A stretch of 64,000 bases of DNA from Kistimonas sp964291505 (lineage in GTDB: Bacteria; Pseudomonadota; Gammaproteobacteria; Pseudomonadales; Endozoicomonadaceae). The position numbers were made by a program, and so were the translations under genes. The stretch spans positions 248,001 through 312,000 of the forward strand of contig OZ220221.1 in NCBI GenBank assembly GCA_964291505.2, in the 5' to 3' direction. The notes under the pieces were generated by a model that did not search any database, was not told where the DNA came from, and saw only the letters and a program-made list of their open reading frames with translations. This document shows, in pieces, positions 9,701 through 18,332 of this stretch (position 1 is its first letter; every line of letters begins with the position of its first letter).

Positions 9701-10078
9701 CAGGCGGCTGTAGTCATCCTGCAATTCATCGTCTGTGGGTGTTTTCAGTGCTTTCTGTTGCTGCTTCAGCTTGCTGAGTTCAGCAGGCGCCTGCAGCAAG
9801 CGTTTTTGAAGCGACGCCAGTGTTGCACTGTTCTCTTCACTTTCCTGTAGGTATTGCAGGGTCTGCTGGTATAACTCTGTAAGCTGTGTCCGGTTTTCTT
9901 CCGAACGGTTAGGGTCTTTCTGAACCCGCTCCATGGAATCCCTGATCATCCGAACACTGGGGGGGGCCAGGTTCATGATACCGTTGGTGGGAGTCTCGGC
10001 TGGGGCTGCCATCACCTGCATGGTTATAAGCACGGCCAGGAGACCAAGGAGAAGGCGGCTATACTGCTTAACGGCCAT
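6710..10078 (-). CDS. Mechanosensitive channel, MscK/MscM (KefA/YjeP) family
   Basis: A protein of about 1122 residues. ATG at 10078 is preferred over TTG 10084 because AAGG is 8 bases before it. A signal peptide (about 1-26) leads into a long periplasmic region rich in Gln/Leu coiled coil (about 30-480). Many membrane helices follow from about residue 500. The C-terminal MscS core (about 870-1080) has the Gly/Ala-rich pore helix VAAVGVGLGFGLQEIFANF and the downstream beta domain RIGDTVTIGSLSGTVSRI. The layout and size match MscM/MscK, which relieve pressure on hypo-osmotic shock. Family is certain; MscM versus MscK cannot be settled without a tree. Confidence 0.9.
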   Translation of the reverse strand: MAVKQYSRLLLGLLAVLITMQVMAAPAETPTNGIMNLAPPSVRMIRDSMERVQKDPNRSEENRTQLTELYQQTLQYLQESEENSATLASLQKRLLQAPAELSKLKQQQKALKTPTDDELQDDYSRLSLTALERQLQAGQDQQRTLQQQLSQLNEQITNEQARPDTSQTQIDAIGTQLVLMSDELATLLNKQDQQPFPKTRQQMLLAKQAALQSKSQLLRQEILASSTMLDLITHRRDLVRKQLQILNNQIALMQSEVNRKRRLVTEETIAHISKVTGQDNPLLAEQLRLNAGLGQELLQLNDQQSELQQEDNRIKDLQRRMQDLQQTIEQQTAVLENNPLLGKILREQQQALPKLRLYDDIDTTISDIRLKQFSYGEQRQRLSDPQAVITSLFLEHQIPADQQSSLRKAIADQLQTRRDLLDRIQRELGTLLSIAIDLKLNQKQLQQSSLKLVKSLDDQLFWIPTNPPLDMDWLQTIPADIHEQITALNTGNILPALFQGAHKRIPQTIIVLAIVMVLVIRRNTIQQALTDLSGKVGDVRHDSIWVTPQALFLDALQCAIPPLLIALCGYLISRAGGTYDSLREMGKLLQITGGFWWVMAFATRLHLPGGIAETHFRLPAAFNQKLYQVLNLTRWVMAPLILLVPMREINDVISQLLTMLGCGSLGILLYRLYQQVPSLFGFRFLDILIWLFLIATPLGLIILILTGYYYTTLVILGHLVISLFVIGVWALLRAVIKRGIYVASRRLAFSRALSRREAMREDREVEIPNLDLETINRQTIRLLNAFMIALLVLLLYWVWQDMITIFSRIDAITITTTGTKSDTWQLGDIMTALLLVLVTMVLSRNLPGLLEIAVLSRLQLSQGSGYAISTLLSYSITAIGVLSVLSTLGVSWDKLQWLVAAVGVGLGFGLQEIFANFISGIIILFERPIRIGDTVTIGSLSGTVSRIRIRATTITDWDNKEIVIPNKVFITDQLINWTLSDPETRVVIMVGVAYGSDLAKTRELLLQAAHEEPRVLKEPAPSVFFLSFGDSTLNHELRVHVKEMGDRLITLNDLNTRIDTLFREHNIEIAFPQRDIHIRTTEPPPLHKDETAKPRQRAPTVNKSTDGDPGLDVGFSDDVETT

Positions 10079-10144
10079 TGCCAATACCTTGATAAAAGAC
10101 TATGTCAGCCTATGACAGGTTCATTGAACCTGCCAATGGACACG

Positions 10145-11116
10145 TTAGAAACCTGCTTTGGGTGGGTTCACCAGAAAGCGTTGACTGAATCTCTTGCTTC
10201 GTTTTTGCTGATAGCGGGCAAGGATGGCCACAACAACGACGGCAAAGAATAACCTTGCCCAGAGAATGCCGGAAAGGTCAGCTCCCATCAGCATGATCAG
10301 CAACGTATCTTCAATCAGGCTATGACAAAGCCCGAGGAGGCTGACTGCCGCAAAGATATCTGCAGCATCTACTTCCCCGCTTTCTGCTTCACGAATTAAC
10401 AGGCCGCCGCCGTAGGATAGCCCGAGTGTAATGCCGATAATGGTAATGCTGGTTGCTTTGGGGCTGATGCCCAGCACCTTTAGAACCGGTTGCAGGAGAT
10501 AACTGATGGCCTGCTCAACCCCGATTGCGCGGAGAATTTTCAGAAGCGTCAGCAAGACCATGATGGTCACTGTGATCCAGAAGCAGCTTTCCAGTTGCGT
10601 GAGCGCCCAGGTGCTGAGGCTGTTATCGACGACATCGGGTTGCCAGATACGGGTAACCGGTTGTTCTAACCAACCTCCGTAACGGTAAATTTGGTTTAGC
10701 AGTATCGCGAGTACAATGGCGCCACCTATACGCAGCACCAGTTGTGTCAGCAGACGGCAGCCTGCTCTCTGGGCAATCCGGAGTTCAACCGGCAGGCTAT
10801 GGGCTAACAGCATCAGTGTACCCAGAATGGTGACCTGTGCCTGTGTCCAGCCAATGTCTCCCGGTAAGGTGAAAAATACGACCATACCTGTGTAGATATT
10901 GGCCAGCATGGTGGTGGCCCAGATCAATCCGGCGGCATCCGGTAAGCCCATGAGTTGCATCAGTGGGCTGATCCATGTTGCAAGGATCTCAATAAAACCG
11001 ACTAATTCCAGCAGTTTGACGATAATAAGCGCCGGAATCATGATGCGAAACAGCGTCAGGCTGACCTTGACCGTATCAATGACGATCTCTCGGCCATGGG
11101 TATACAGGCGTTGCAT
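10145..11116 (-). CDS. Nucleoside-recognition (Gate) domain membrane protein
   Basis: About 323 residues from ATG 11116 (MQRLYTHGREIVIDTVKVS). The longer frame beginning at 11194 adds unlikely sequence. It is all-helical, with repeated hydrophobic segments and two Gate-domain halves. The second contains GISPKATSITIIGITLGLSYGGGLL and the first PDAAGLIWATTMLANIYTG, interrupted here only by helix breaks. This architecture is shared with spore-maturation SpmA/SpmB and CNT-type nucleoside-recognition proteins; substrates are unknown in most bacteria. Downstream of cfa on the same strand but separated by about 145 bases. Confidence 0.75.
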   Translation of the reverse strand: MQRLYTHGREIVIDTVKVSLTLFRIMIPALIIVKLLELVGFIEILATWISPLMQLMGLPDAAGLIWATTMLANIYTGMVVFFTLPGDIGWTQAQVTILGTLMLLAHSLPVELRIAQRAGCRLLTQLVLRIGGAIVLAILLNQIYRYGGWLEQPVTRIWQPDVVDNSLSTWALTQLESCFWITVTIMVLLTLLKILRAIGVEQAISYLLQPVLKVLGISPKATSITIIGITLGLSYGGGLLIREAESGEVDAADIFAAVSLLGLCHSLIEDTLLIMLMGADLSGILWARLFFAVVVVAILARYQQKRSKRFSQRFLVNPPKAGF

Positions 11117-11260
11117 GGTGAAGGATTCTGATTGTTTTACTGAAAATATCCCTATTATCACGATACGACGAGTGAGCGTCGTGATGCAGGGCAAAAGCAG
11201 TGTTTATTCTGCACGGCAGTTGCAGATCGTGACAGTATTTTTGAACAAAGGGCAGGTTTA

Positions 11261-12406
11261 CTAGCGTGCGGCGTCGTACCGATTTGGTCGTTTGCCGTGG
11301 GACAAAACCAGCTGCCATAACTGCAATTCCCTGGCACGAAAAACACCCGCAAAGCACAGCAGGTAATACGTCCACATCCGGTAAAAACGTTGGTTATAGG
11401 CAGGCTTCAGTTCAGGCCAGTGATGTTTAAAATTCTCATGCCAAGCCAAAAGCGTCCGGTCGTAGTCGGGGCCAAAGTTTTGCCAGTCTTCCAGAACAAA
11501 CAATGGTTCAATGCTGCGGGTCAGTTGTATCGGTGAGGGGATTTCACCATTAGGAAAGATATATTTGTGAATCCAGGGGTCACGACCATGGGTCGTGGTG
11601 TTGTTGCCAATGGTATGAAGAAGGAAATAACCGCCAGGTTTCAGTAGCCGGTTAACGGTTTCCATGTACAGCCGGTAGTTTTTTTCACCCACATGCTCAA
11701 ACATGCCCACCGAAACCGCGCGATCAAACTGGCCATCCATTTCCCGATAATCCTTCAGAATGATGCTGACTGGCAAATGTCGGGTACGCTCACAGGCCAG
11801 TGTCATTTGTTCATCGGAGATGGTGATACCGGTGACTTCTACCCCATAATGGGTGGCGGCATACTCGGCAAGCCCTCCCCATCCACAGCCGATATCCAGC
11901 AGGGTCATGCCAGGCGCGAGTTGTAGCTTTTCGCAGATAAGCCGGAGTTTGGCTTCCTGAGCTTCTGCGAGCGTTGTAGCGGTTTTCCAGTAACCACAGC
12001 TGTAACTCATACTGGAATCAAGCATGACAGAGAACAGGTCATTGCCCAGATTGTAATGCTGTTCACCGACATCAAATGAACGACGACGGCTTTGGAAATT
12101 GAACAGACGTGTTTTCAGCGAGTCCAGAGCAAAGCCAAGCTTGCGATGCGCCAGTCGGTCCGCGCGGTGTTGCAGTAGTTTGTGGAACAGGGCATCCAGC
12201 TGATTGCAGTCCCACCAGCCATCCATATAGGATTCTCCCAGTCCCAGAGACCGTTGCCTGAGAACGCGGGAATAAAAGCGGGGGTCATGAACGTGAATAT
12301 CCCAGGGATTCGTGCCATCAAACTGTATGCCGCTGCCTGACAGCAGGTACTCAAGCGCCCGGCGTGCATAACCGGTGCGGACGGGATGACTTGCAATGGT
12401 GCCCAT
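11261..12406 (-). CDS. cfa: Cyclopropane-fatty-acyl-phospholipid synthase
   Basis: 381 residues, the usual length. It transfers a methylene group from SAM to unsaturated acyl chains of membrane phospholipids, a stationary-phase and acid-stress adaptation. The N-terminal lipid-binding region ends in YMDGWWDCNQLD. The SAM-binding motif LLDIGCGWGGLAEYAA is at about residues 165-185, followed by GVEVTGITISDEQ. FEHVGEKNYRLYMETVNRLL and GGYFLLHTIG are typical CFA-synthase blocks. The ATG at 12406 begins a plausible N-terminus. An AhpA- or FixC-type partner often seen near cfa is absent. Confidence 0.93.
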   Translation of the reverse strand: MGTIASHPVRTGYARRALEYLLSGSGIQFDGTNPWDIHVHDPRFYSRVLRQRSLGLGESYMDGWWDCNQLDALFHKLLQHRADRLAHRKLGFALDSLKTRLFNFQSRRRSFDVGEQHYNLGNDLFSVMLDSSMSYSCGYWKTATTLAEAQEAKLRLICEKLQLAPGMTLLDIGCGWGGLAEYAATHYGVEVTGITISDEQMTLACERTRHLPVSIILKDYREMDGQFDRAVSVGMFEHVGEKNYRLYMETVNRLLKPGGYFLLHTIGNNTTTHGRDPWIHKYIFPNGEIPSPIQLTRSIEPLFVLEDWQNFGPDYDRTLLAWHENFKHHWPELKPAYNQRFYRMWTYYLLCFAGVFRARELQLWQLVLSHGKRPNRYDAAR

Positions 12407-12565
12407 GGCACAAAGACCGAAAAATAAAATAGCTAGTTTAGCGCCTATTTCGCAGGATGCAGTGAAGCCGTCCTGAACCCGATAATTGCCGGGTGAAGCG
12501 TTTTTATAGGGCGATTGTCATTGATATCAAAAGGGGCGTATCAACATGTTGAGTGAGCTGTGAAT

Positions 12566-12588
12566 GCCGAGGAGCCACTCTCCCCGGC
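12566..12588 (-). terminator. Hairpin downstream of brnQ
   Basis: GCCGAGGAG (12566-12574) pairs with CTCCCCGGC (12580-12588) with one mismatch and a 5-base loop, 20 bases past the brnQ stop. No T-run follows on the minus strand, so it may act as a terminator or only as a 3'-end stabilising hairpin. Confidence 0.4.
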
Positions 12589-12607
12589 TTTCATGTTATT
12601 AAGCAGA

Positions 12608-13933
12608 TCAGATCTCTGCCGCGATACTGCTATTGCTTTGAGGTGCTTTCATGCGTCCGTAAAGTACGCCGGCAATCAAGGCAATGCCTGCAGCAACCAG
12701 CCAAGTCATGTGCTGAGCAAACAATGGCAGGTTATCAGTCAGCCAAGTATTGAGCATGGTAGGCATTAATCCAGATGCCTGCCACCCATCCAGGGCTGCA
12801 AACACCAGCGTGGTCGTCGCAACCAGACGTGTAACCAGCACGGGATGCTTGATCCAACGGCGCAGCATGCCAATGATGGTCAGGGTAATGGCCAACGGGT
12901 AGATGATTACCATAACCGGAATGGACACAGCAATCAGTTGCTCCAGTCCAAGGGTGGCAACCAGGGCGGCAACGAGGTAGATGCCAATGATGTACTGGCG
13001 ATAAGTGAAGCGCGGCCCAATAGTATGGAAGTATTCGGCACAGGCGCTGGGTGTACCAATAGCGGTGGTCAGACAGGCCAGGGTAATGATAATACCCATG
13101 ATCAGCGTACCGGATGTACCGAACAGTGCGGTAATGTAAGCGGTCAGGATATGGGCGCCATTAGTTGCTGCCGGCGCAACGCTATGGCTGGTAGCGCCAA
13201 GGTATAATAGCGCACTGTAAACTAATGCCATGCCAAGCGCTGCGAACAGTCCTACCATGGCACTATAGCGAACAATATCCCGATCACTGCGTACACCATG
13301 ATTTCTTAGCAGTTGCGCAATCATCCAGCCCAGACATAATGGCCCCAAGGCATCCATCGTCAGATAACCCTGCACCATCCCTTCCGAGAATGCGTTGCTG
13401 GCATAAGCGCCGGTCGCCGCTTCGATGCCGCCCTGGGGCTGCCAGAGAGTGGCAACGGCAATGACGGTTAACATTAACAGCAGCAACGGCGCCATCTGCT
13501 TGCCGACAGAGACAATCAAACGACTGGGATTAATCGCAAACCAGCCAGCGATGGCAAGGAATACGACCGCGTACAGGTTTAGCGTCAATGAGCCCGGGTT
13601 ATCAATGAAGGGCAGCAGTCCAATCTCGTAGGCAACGTGGGCACTTCTGGGCACGACAAAGGCCGGTCCCATAACGGCGAACAGGGCTATCCAGAACGCC
13701 TTGCTTGCCCAGTCTGGCAGATCACGGGTTACTTTGTCAGGGCCGCCGGCCATAGCAACGCCGACCAGCGTCAACAGGGTCAGGCCGATATCGCCAGCCA
13801 TGAAGCCCAGTCCACCCTCCAGGATAAACTCACCTGCCTGCTGGCCGACGATGGGTGGGAAAATAATATTGCCTGCCCCAAGGAACATGGAGAATATCGC
13901 CAGGCAGATAGCGAGCAGATCATTGCGTTTCAC
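12608..13933 (-). CDS. brnQ: Branched-chain amino acid carrier BrnQ
   Basis: 441 residues with about 12 membrane helices. BrnQ/LIV-II carriers import leucine, isoleucine and valine with sodium or protons. The N-terminus has the family signature FSMFLGAGNIIFPPIVGQQAG, broken by one helix start, and GFMAGDIGLTLLTLVGVA. Later segments include TIGPRFTYRQYIIGIY. Length and topology are normal. It is preceded by a 43-codon reading frame on the same strand and followed by cfa, with no obvious operon partner. Confidence 0.92.
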   Translation of the reverse strand: MKRNDLLAICLAIFSMFLGAGNIIFPPIVGQQAGEFILEGGLGFMAGDIGLTLLTLVGVAMAGGPDKVTRDLPDWASKAFWIALFAVMGPAFVVPRSAHVAYEIGLLPFIDNPGSLTLNLYAVVFLAIAGWFAINPSRLIVSVGKQMAPLLLLMLTVIAVATLWQPQGGIEAATGAYASNAFSEGMVQGYLTMDALGPLCLGWMIAQLLRNHGVRSDRDIVRYSAMVGLFAALGMALVYSALLYLGATSHSVAPAATNGAHILTAYITALFGTSGTLIMGIIITLACLTTAIGTPSACAEYFHTIGPRFTYRQYIIGIYLVAALVATLGLEQLIAVSIPVMVIIYPLAITLTIIGMLRRWIKHPVLVTRLVATTTLVFAALDGWQASGLMPTMLNTWLTDNLPLFAQHMTWLVAAGIALIAGVLYGRMKAPQSNSSIAAEI

Positions 13934-14038
13934 AGTACACCCCCTTCCGGGACTGGCGGACTGTCTGGAGGCCGGGTGAGAGAATTCTGGTAGGAGTTCA
14001 GCGTGCCGGCGCTTCAGATCAGGCCGGCAGTCGTTGTT

Positions 14039-14170
14039 TTAGACCATCAGCCTGATCTGGCTAAAAAAGAAAAAGCCACAGATAGCGATGGTAAAGAAAA
14101 GTCCGGATATAACCATGCAGGCCGCTTTCACAGCTTCTATACGACGTTGTTTGTCTGTATGCAGGGTCAT
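14039..14170 (-). CDS. Putative 43-aa single-pass membrane peptide
   Basis: A small reading frame upstream of brnQ on the same strand. A basic, charged N-terminus (MTLHTDKQRRIEAVKAA) is followed by one hydrophobic segment (VISGLFFTIAICGFFFF) and a short basic tail (SQIRLMV), giving N-in/C-out or tail-anchored topology. AGAGGT lies about 12 bases upstream of the ATG, a rather distant ribosome site. The pattern is typical of bacterial small membrane proteins, some of which regulate a neighbouring transporter. Pairing with BrnQ is speculation based on position only. Confidence 0.4.
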   Translation of the reverse strand: MTLHTDKQRRIEAVKAACMVISGLFFTIAICGFFFFSQIRLMV

Positions 14171-14330
14171 AATCAGTACTTTACCTCTTGGTCACAGTTA
14201 TTCCCAAGTGTCCACAACTTAGCAAAGACGATGGTTCCAGCGCACTAGGTAATGACCGAATAAAATAGGCATGATGACAGTGACAAACCATGAGCATTGT
14301 CACTGTCGTGTGAAGGGTAGGTGGAAAGGC

Positions 14331-16751
14331 TTACAGGTTGCCGGTCAACATCGCCTGGGGTTGTGGTGCCTCGCAGGCACCATTCAGACTGCTGACCCAC
14401 TCGCGCACCAGCGCCAGGCCTTCCTTGTGAACGGTGCTTCGACCCAGTTCCGGCATACGGATTGCCGGGTCGTTAGAAGCCATCCGGTAAACCAGAATGG
14501 AATTATCGGGATCACCCGGTGCGATATCGTAGCTCAGGCCGCCGGAGCCACGCCCTGCAGCCACCGGGCTTTTACACAAACCGTATGTGCGATCCACAGG
14601 CAGGAACTCGTTCAGCAGCAGGCCGGTGCCAAAGGCACGTCCACCGCCACCGTGGCAGTGGGCACAGTTTACATCCAGGTAAGCCTTGGCCCGTGCTTCA
14701 AGGCTGCCGGTAGTGGGATCATTCCAGACCGGTGTTTTCGGTGCCGCTGCTGACCCAGGCGAACCGGCCAGCAGACCCAGTGATGCCATCGCATCCAGCT
14801 GGTTCATACTGCCATCAAGTCCCAGTTGTTCAGCATAGGTATAGGCTTTGTTCAACAATGTGGCTTTGGGACCAACAGGCAGATCCTGCCCCTTGTTGCC
14901 ATGACAACTGGAGCACTGGTTAGCATTCGGCACACCGTACGACGTAGTCACGGTTTCACCTTCCAGATCTACGAACGTAACCATTTCACGACCACCGCCC
15001 AAAGCAAGGTAGGCGTTACTCATGTCTTTTTCCCATATATAGGGCAGACGTTCCCAGCCATCTTCACGGCGTATCAGCAGACGGGTTTCGATTACATTCT
15101 CATTAACACCGGGTTGTGCGGCGTTGGCCGGAATGGCGAAGGTTTTGGTGATAATCGTACCCAACGGGAAGGCTAACGGGCCAGTTTCGACATATTGCGC
15201 CTGGGTGCCTGGCGGCAGGAATATGAAACGGTACTTGGTGGCGTAATCCGAGAACAGGGGCGTTGTCAGATCATAGGGGAAACCACCATTGCTGCTGGTT
15301 GTAGGATCGCTGGCGTCCGCAAACAGTCGATAGTCAGACAGGTTCGGGCAATCAACGACAGCAGCTGCCCAGTTAACCCCTGTTCCTGTGGTGGAACACA
15401 GTGCAGCAACTTCCTCTTCCGTATAACCATCCTCACCCGGTGCCGGTACTGGCGGCCAGGGTTGCAGGGTCACTTCAGCCAGTGCCGGCTGCTGACAGTT
15501 AAACGGCCTCTTGTTTTTATCGACAGGCCCGCCCGGAATACCCAGTGCGTCGTTATACCAGTTATTGTCATTGGCCAATTGCAGGTTACTGAAATCAGAC
15601 GGAATAACTTTCAACTTGTCGCGATAGTTTTTCCGGTAACAAATCCCTGCAGCTTCACGACTGGTGGCAAACAGACCATCAATGATGGCGTCACTCACCA
15701 CCTTGAAGCTATTCATGTGCAGAATGTTAATCAACAGGTTGACATCACTGCCATCGTAATACGGCACCTTGGGACGGTTGATCCGGTTGTCATGAATATT
15801 GATGAATTCCGGGAAGGGATCATAACCATCCGGAATCGGCAGGTTATTGATCACGGAGATCGCCACATAACTGGTGATAATGACACCTGTCGTACGGTTA
15901 TTGGTGATCCGGTTATTGAATATTTCAACGTGATCAGTCGCCATGACCATCACACCGGTACCTGCCGGCACACTGCCAACAATGTTGCCGGCGGGGGCAA
16001 AGTTACCCGTATTGTTTTCGTAGATGTCGTTATCGTAGACCCGGCTGTAAGCGCCAGCTTGGGAGAGTCCCGGCAGGTCAAAAATCAGGATGCCACCGGT
16101 ATTATATCTGGCCACATTTTGATAAACGTCAGCATACAGGCTGTTTTCAATTTCGATACCGGCCACATTGTATTCAGCAACATTGCGACGAACGATGATG
16201 TTGCGGGATTGGCCAACATAGATACCGGCATCGGATGCGCCTTTCACCACGCTGTCTTCGATCAGTACATTCTGACTGAGTACCGGATAAAGACCATAGG
16301 CACCGTTTTCTTCATCCGGTCCATTCGTCCATTCAACCCGGACACGACGAACGGTAATACCGTTGGCGCCTTCCATCCGCAGGCCATCGCCTGCAGTATC
16401 TTCAATGGCCAGGTCTTCAACGGTAAAGGCGTCTGCCAGAACCAGCATCCCCTGAGCACCGGCCGGTTGATCTTTGAAACTGAGGATAGTCTTGTCCATC
16501 CCTTGACCACGCACAGTGACGTGAGAGACGTCCAGCACCACTTCATCATCAAATTTGAACGTGCCTGCTGGCAGCTCAATCAGTGTGTCTGGCTTGGCAC
16601 CTATGAAAGCATTCTGCAATTGGTATTGCAGGTCATCGGAGGCTTCGAGACGGATAATATGTTCATAACTTCGGGCGAGGGAGGCTTGCAGTAAGACGAC
16701 GATGGCTAACAGCCATAATCGCCCCCTGCTCATACGTCCTGAGTTGTGCAT
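14331..16751 (-). CDS. Parallel beta-helix / diheme c-type cytochrome fusion protein
   Basis: 806 residues; AAGGAG lies 9 bases before ATG 16751. A signal peptide (about 1-28) directs it to the periplasm. Residues about 35-390 form a right-handed parallel beta-helix of pectate-lyase/NosD type with repeated I/V-x-N-N turns (RRNVAEYNVAGIEIENS, NNRITNNRTTGVIITS). Residues about 440-800 match a conserved diheme family, with heme sites CSSCH and CAHCH and a distal Met-rich end. In many bacteria these two families (TIGR03805 beta-helix; TIGR03806 HNE_0200 family) are separate adjacent genes; here they are one chain. The function of the pair is unknown; extracytoplasmic redox on a polymeric or carbohydrate substrate is inference. 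Confidence 0.85.
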   Translation of the reverse strand: MHNSGRMSRGRLWLLAIVVLLQASLARSYEHIIRLEASDDLQYQLQNAFIGAKPDTLIELPAGTFKFDDEVVLDVSHVTVRGQGMDKTILSFKDQPAGAQGMLVLADAFTVEDLAIEDTAGDGLRMEGANGITVRRVRVEWTNGPDEENGAYGLYPVLSQNVLIEDSVVKGASDAGIYVGQSRNIIVRRNVAEYNVAGIEIENSLYADVYQNVARYNTGGILIFDLPGLSQAGAYSRVYDNDIYENNTGNFAPAGNIVGSVPAGTGVMVMATDHVEIFNNRITNNRTTGVIITSYVAISVINNLPIPDGYDPFPEFINIHDNRINRPKVPYYDGSDVNLLINILHMNSFKVVSDAIIDGLFATSREAAGICYRKNYRDKLKVIPSDFSNLQLANDNNWYNDALGIPGGPVDKNKRPFNCQQPALAEVTLQPWPPVPAPGEDGYTEEEVAALCSTTGTGVNWAAAVVDCPNLSDYRLFADASDPTTSSNGGFPYDLTTPLFSDYATKYRFIFLPPGTQAQYVETGPLAFPLGTIITKTFAIPANAAQPGVNENVIETRLLIRREDGWERLPYIWEKDMSNAYLALGGGREMVTFVDLEGETVTTSYGVPNANQCSSCHGNKGQDLPVGPKATLLNKAYTYAEQLGLDGSMNQLDAMASLGLLAGSPGSAAAPKTPVWNDPTTGSLEARAKAYLDVNCAHCHGGGGRAFGTGLLLNEFLPVDRTYGLCKSPVAAGRGSGGLSYDIAPGDPDNSILVYRMASNDPAIRMPELGRSTVHKEGLALVREWVSSLNGACEAPQPQAMLTGNL

Positions 16752-17180
16752 GGTATCAAACTCCTTTTTGGAAATTGTTGTTTTTATTGTCTCAGCGTGT
16801 AATCACGGTTTTTCTGCAGTTGGCTAAAACCCTGTGCTCGTTGAGTTTTAGTTATGTACTAATGTACCAATCTGGGAGTGGTTATAAATTGACCGTATTC
16901 ACATAAAGTACATGCCAATCCTGTGTATTACATTGCGGGTTGGATACCGTAAGAATCTCAAGCTTACCACCGCAATGAATCAATAAAATGTTGTTGCTTG
17001 TGTACAGGATGGAGCTGCTATGTAGAGGTGGCTTGAAAATCGGTTGGTAAGGTATTTATTTAAATGCACATTGATCTACAGAGGCAATCGTTCTAAACGG
17101 CTCTTCTGGCTAAGTGGTTGTACTACATTTGTTAAAAAGCCGTGTTCAGCTTCTTCAAAATATCGATTTGGGAGGCATTA
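16752..17180. other. Intergenic region between divergent genes
   Basis: About 430 bases between the minus-strand beta-helix/cytochrome gene and pcp. It must hold two divergent promoters. I see no hairpin, repeat or conserved RNA that can be named. Confidence 0.4.
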
Positions 17181-17795
17181 GTGTCTAAAGAGACTGTATT
17201 AATCAGTGGTTTTGAGCCTTTTGGTGGTATGCCGGTGAACCCTGCCCAGGAAGTGATAAAGAGGCTTGAAGGAACAGCCTTAGCACAAGGCGGAGTTGTT
17301 AAAACGGTTACCGTTCCGGCTGTACACAAAAAATCCATAGATGTTGTGAAGACGGCCATATTGCACTATCAACCACAAGCGGTGCTTATGTTGGGCCTCG
17401 CGCCAGGGCGGTCAGGCATCACGCCGGAGCGGATTGCGATTAACGTCGAGGATTTCCGACTCATCGATAATGAGGGGAATCAGATCATTGATCAGCCGGT
17501 CGTTGACGGTGGACCTGCTGCTTATTTCAGTACTTTGCCGATTAAGGGGATGGTGGAAGCAATGAGACAGGCCGGCATACCCGCCTCCGTTTCAAATAGT
17601 GCGGGTACGTTTGTCTGTAATCAATTGTTTTATGGCATTATGCATGCCCTCTGTGCCAATCCTATCCCGGCAGGTTTTATCCATATCCCGTTACGTCCTG
17701 AACAGGCACTGGACAGTAAAGAGCCGTTTATGACACTGGAGCAACTTATCAAGGGAATTTCTGTGTGCGCTGAAACTGCACTGTCTAGTCGGTAG
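17181..17795 (+). CDS. pcp: Pyroglutamyl-peptidase I
   Basis: I place the start at GTG 17181 because GGGAGG (17170-17175) lies just upstream. The upstream GTG at 17142 would add 13 residues and lacks a ribosome site. The 204-residue product is a cytosolic cysteine peptidase (C15) that removes N-terminal pyroglutamate. It has LISGFEPFGG at the N-terminus, the catalytic Glu in ERIAINVEDFRL, the catalytic Cys in NSAGTFVCNQLFYG and the His in GFIHIPLRPEQ. All three catalytic residues are present and length is normal. It appears monocistronic. Confidence 0.93.
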   Translation: MSKETVLISGFEPFGGMPVNPAQEVIKRLEGTALAQGGVVKTVTVPAVHKKSIDVVKTAILHYQPQAVLMLGLAPGRSGITPERIAINVEDFRLIDNEGNQIIDQPVVDGGPAAYFSTLPIKGMVEAMRQAGIPASVSNSAGTFVCNQLFYGIMHALCANPIPAGFIHIPLRPEQALDSKEPFMTLEQLIKGISVCAETALSSR

Positions 17796-17915
17796 ATTCG
17801 ATGGAGAGGCAAGTGAGATCGTGAATTCCTCCATCATTGACCTGCATAAAGTCCTAAGAGCCAGATGGGCGGTTATGGATGAAGTACAGCATCTCCAATC
17901 CAATAAAGGTCATGA

Positions 17916-18266
17916 TCACTCTCGGACGATGCAATGTACAGGGGCATATTCACTTAATGTGATTACCTCCTGAATATGCATCAATCCATCGTAGTCGGCA
18001 GCAAATCCATCCCCTTTTTCTGCACTGACCTGACCACGAAAACGTAAATAGACCGGTTGGTAAATTTCAGTAGTATGCTGCCTGACAAAGTCGCGTAGCT
18101 GGCGAGCCGTTTCTGGTGAGCTGGTCACCCAGTAATCCTGATGACTGCCACAGGGAATGAAACTGTTGACTTCATGTCCATAAGTGTAAAGCCCCTCCCA
18201 TTCAGGAGGGCTGGCGATGGCACCTACTGAAACGATTGCAATACTGCAGAAAATCGCTAGTTTCAT
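17916..18266 (-). CDS. Small exported protein, possibly NlpE-C-like
   Basis: 116 residues with a clear signal peptide (MKLAIFCSIAIVSVGAIA-SPP). The mature part has YTYGHEVNSFIPCGS and VYLRFRGQVS, then a C-terminal Cys (PVHCIVRE) that could bridge to the first. The phrase with F-x-P-C-G-S followed by a small OB-like beta domain recalls uncharacterised periplasmic domains found in NlpE and META-domain proteins. That relation is tentative. It is followed on the same strand by nothing close; the cupin gene lies upstream about 70 bases away and could share a transcript. Confidence 0.6.
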   Translation of the reverse strand: MKLAIFCSIAIVSVGAIASPPEWEGLYTYGHEVNSFIPCGSHQDYWVTSSPETARQLRDFVRQHTTEIYQPVYLRFRGQVSAEKGDGFAADYDGLMHIQEVITLSEYAPVHCIVRE

Positions 18267-18332
18267 TTTGGTTACCAGACAAAATGGTGGAGCCTTATGG
18301 CGTGATTGTATTTACGACCATCGGCCAGAGGG

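Noticed and set aside
15195..16694. 499-codon open frame on the plus strand
   Set aside because: It is wholly antisense to the beta-helix/cytochrome gene, whose plus-strand complement is open by composition. No ribosome site, no motif.
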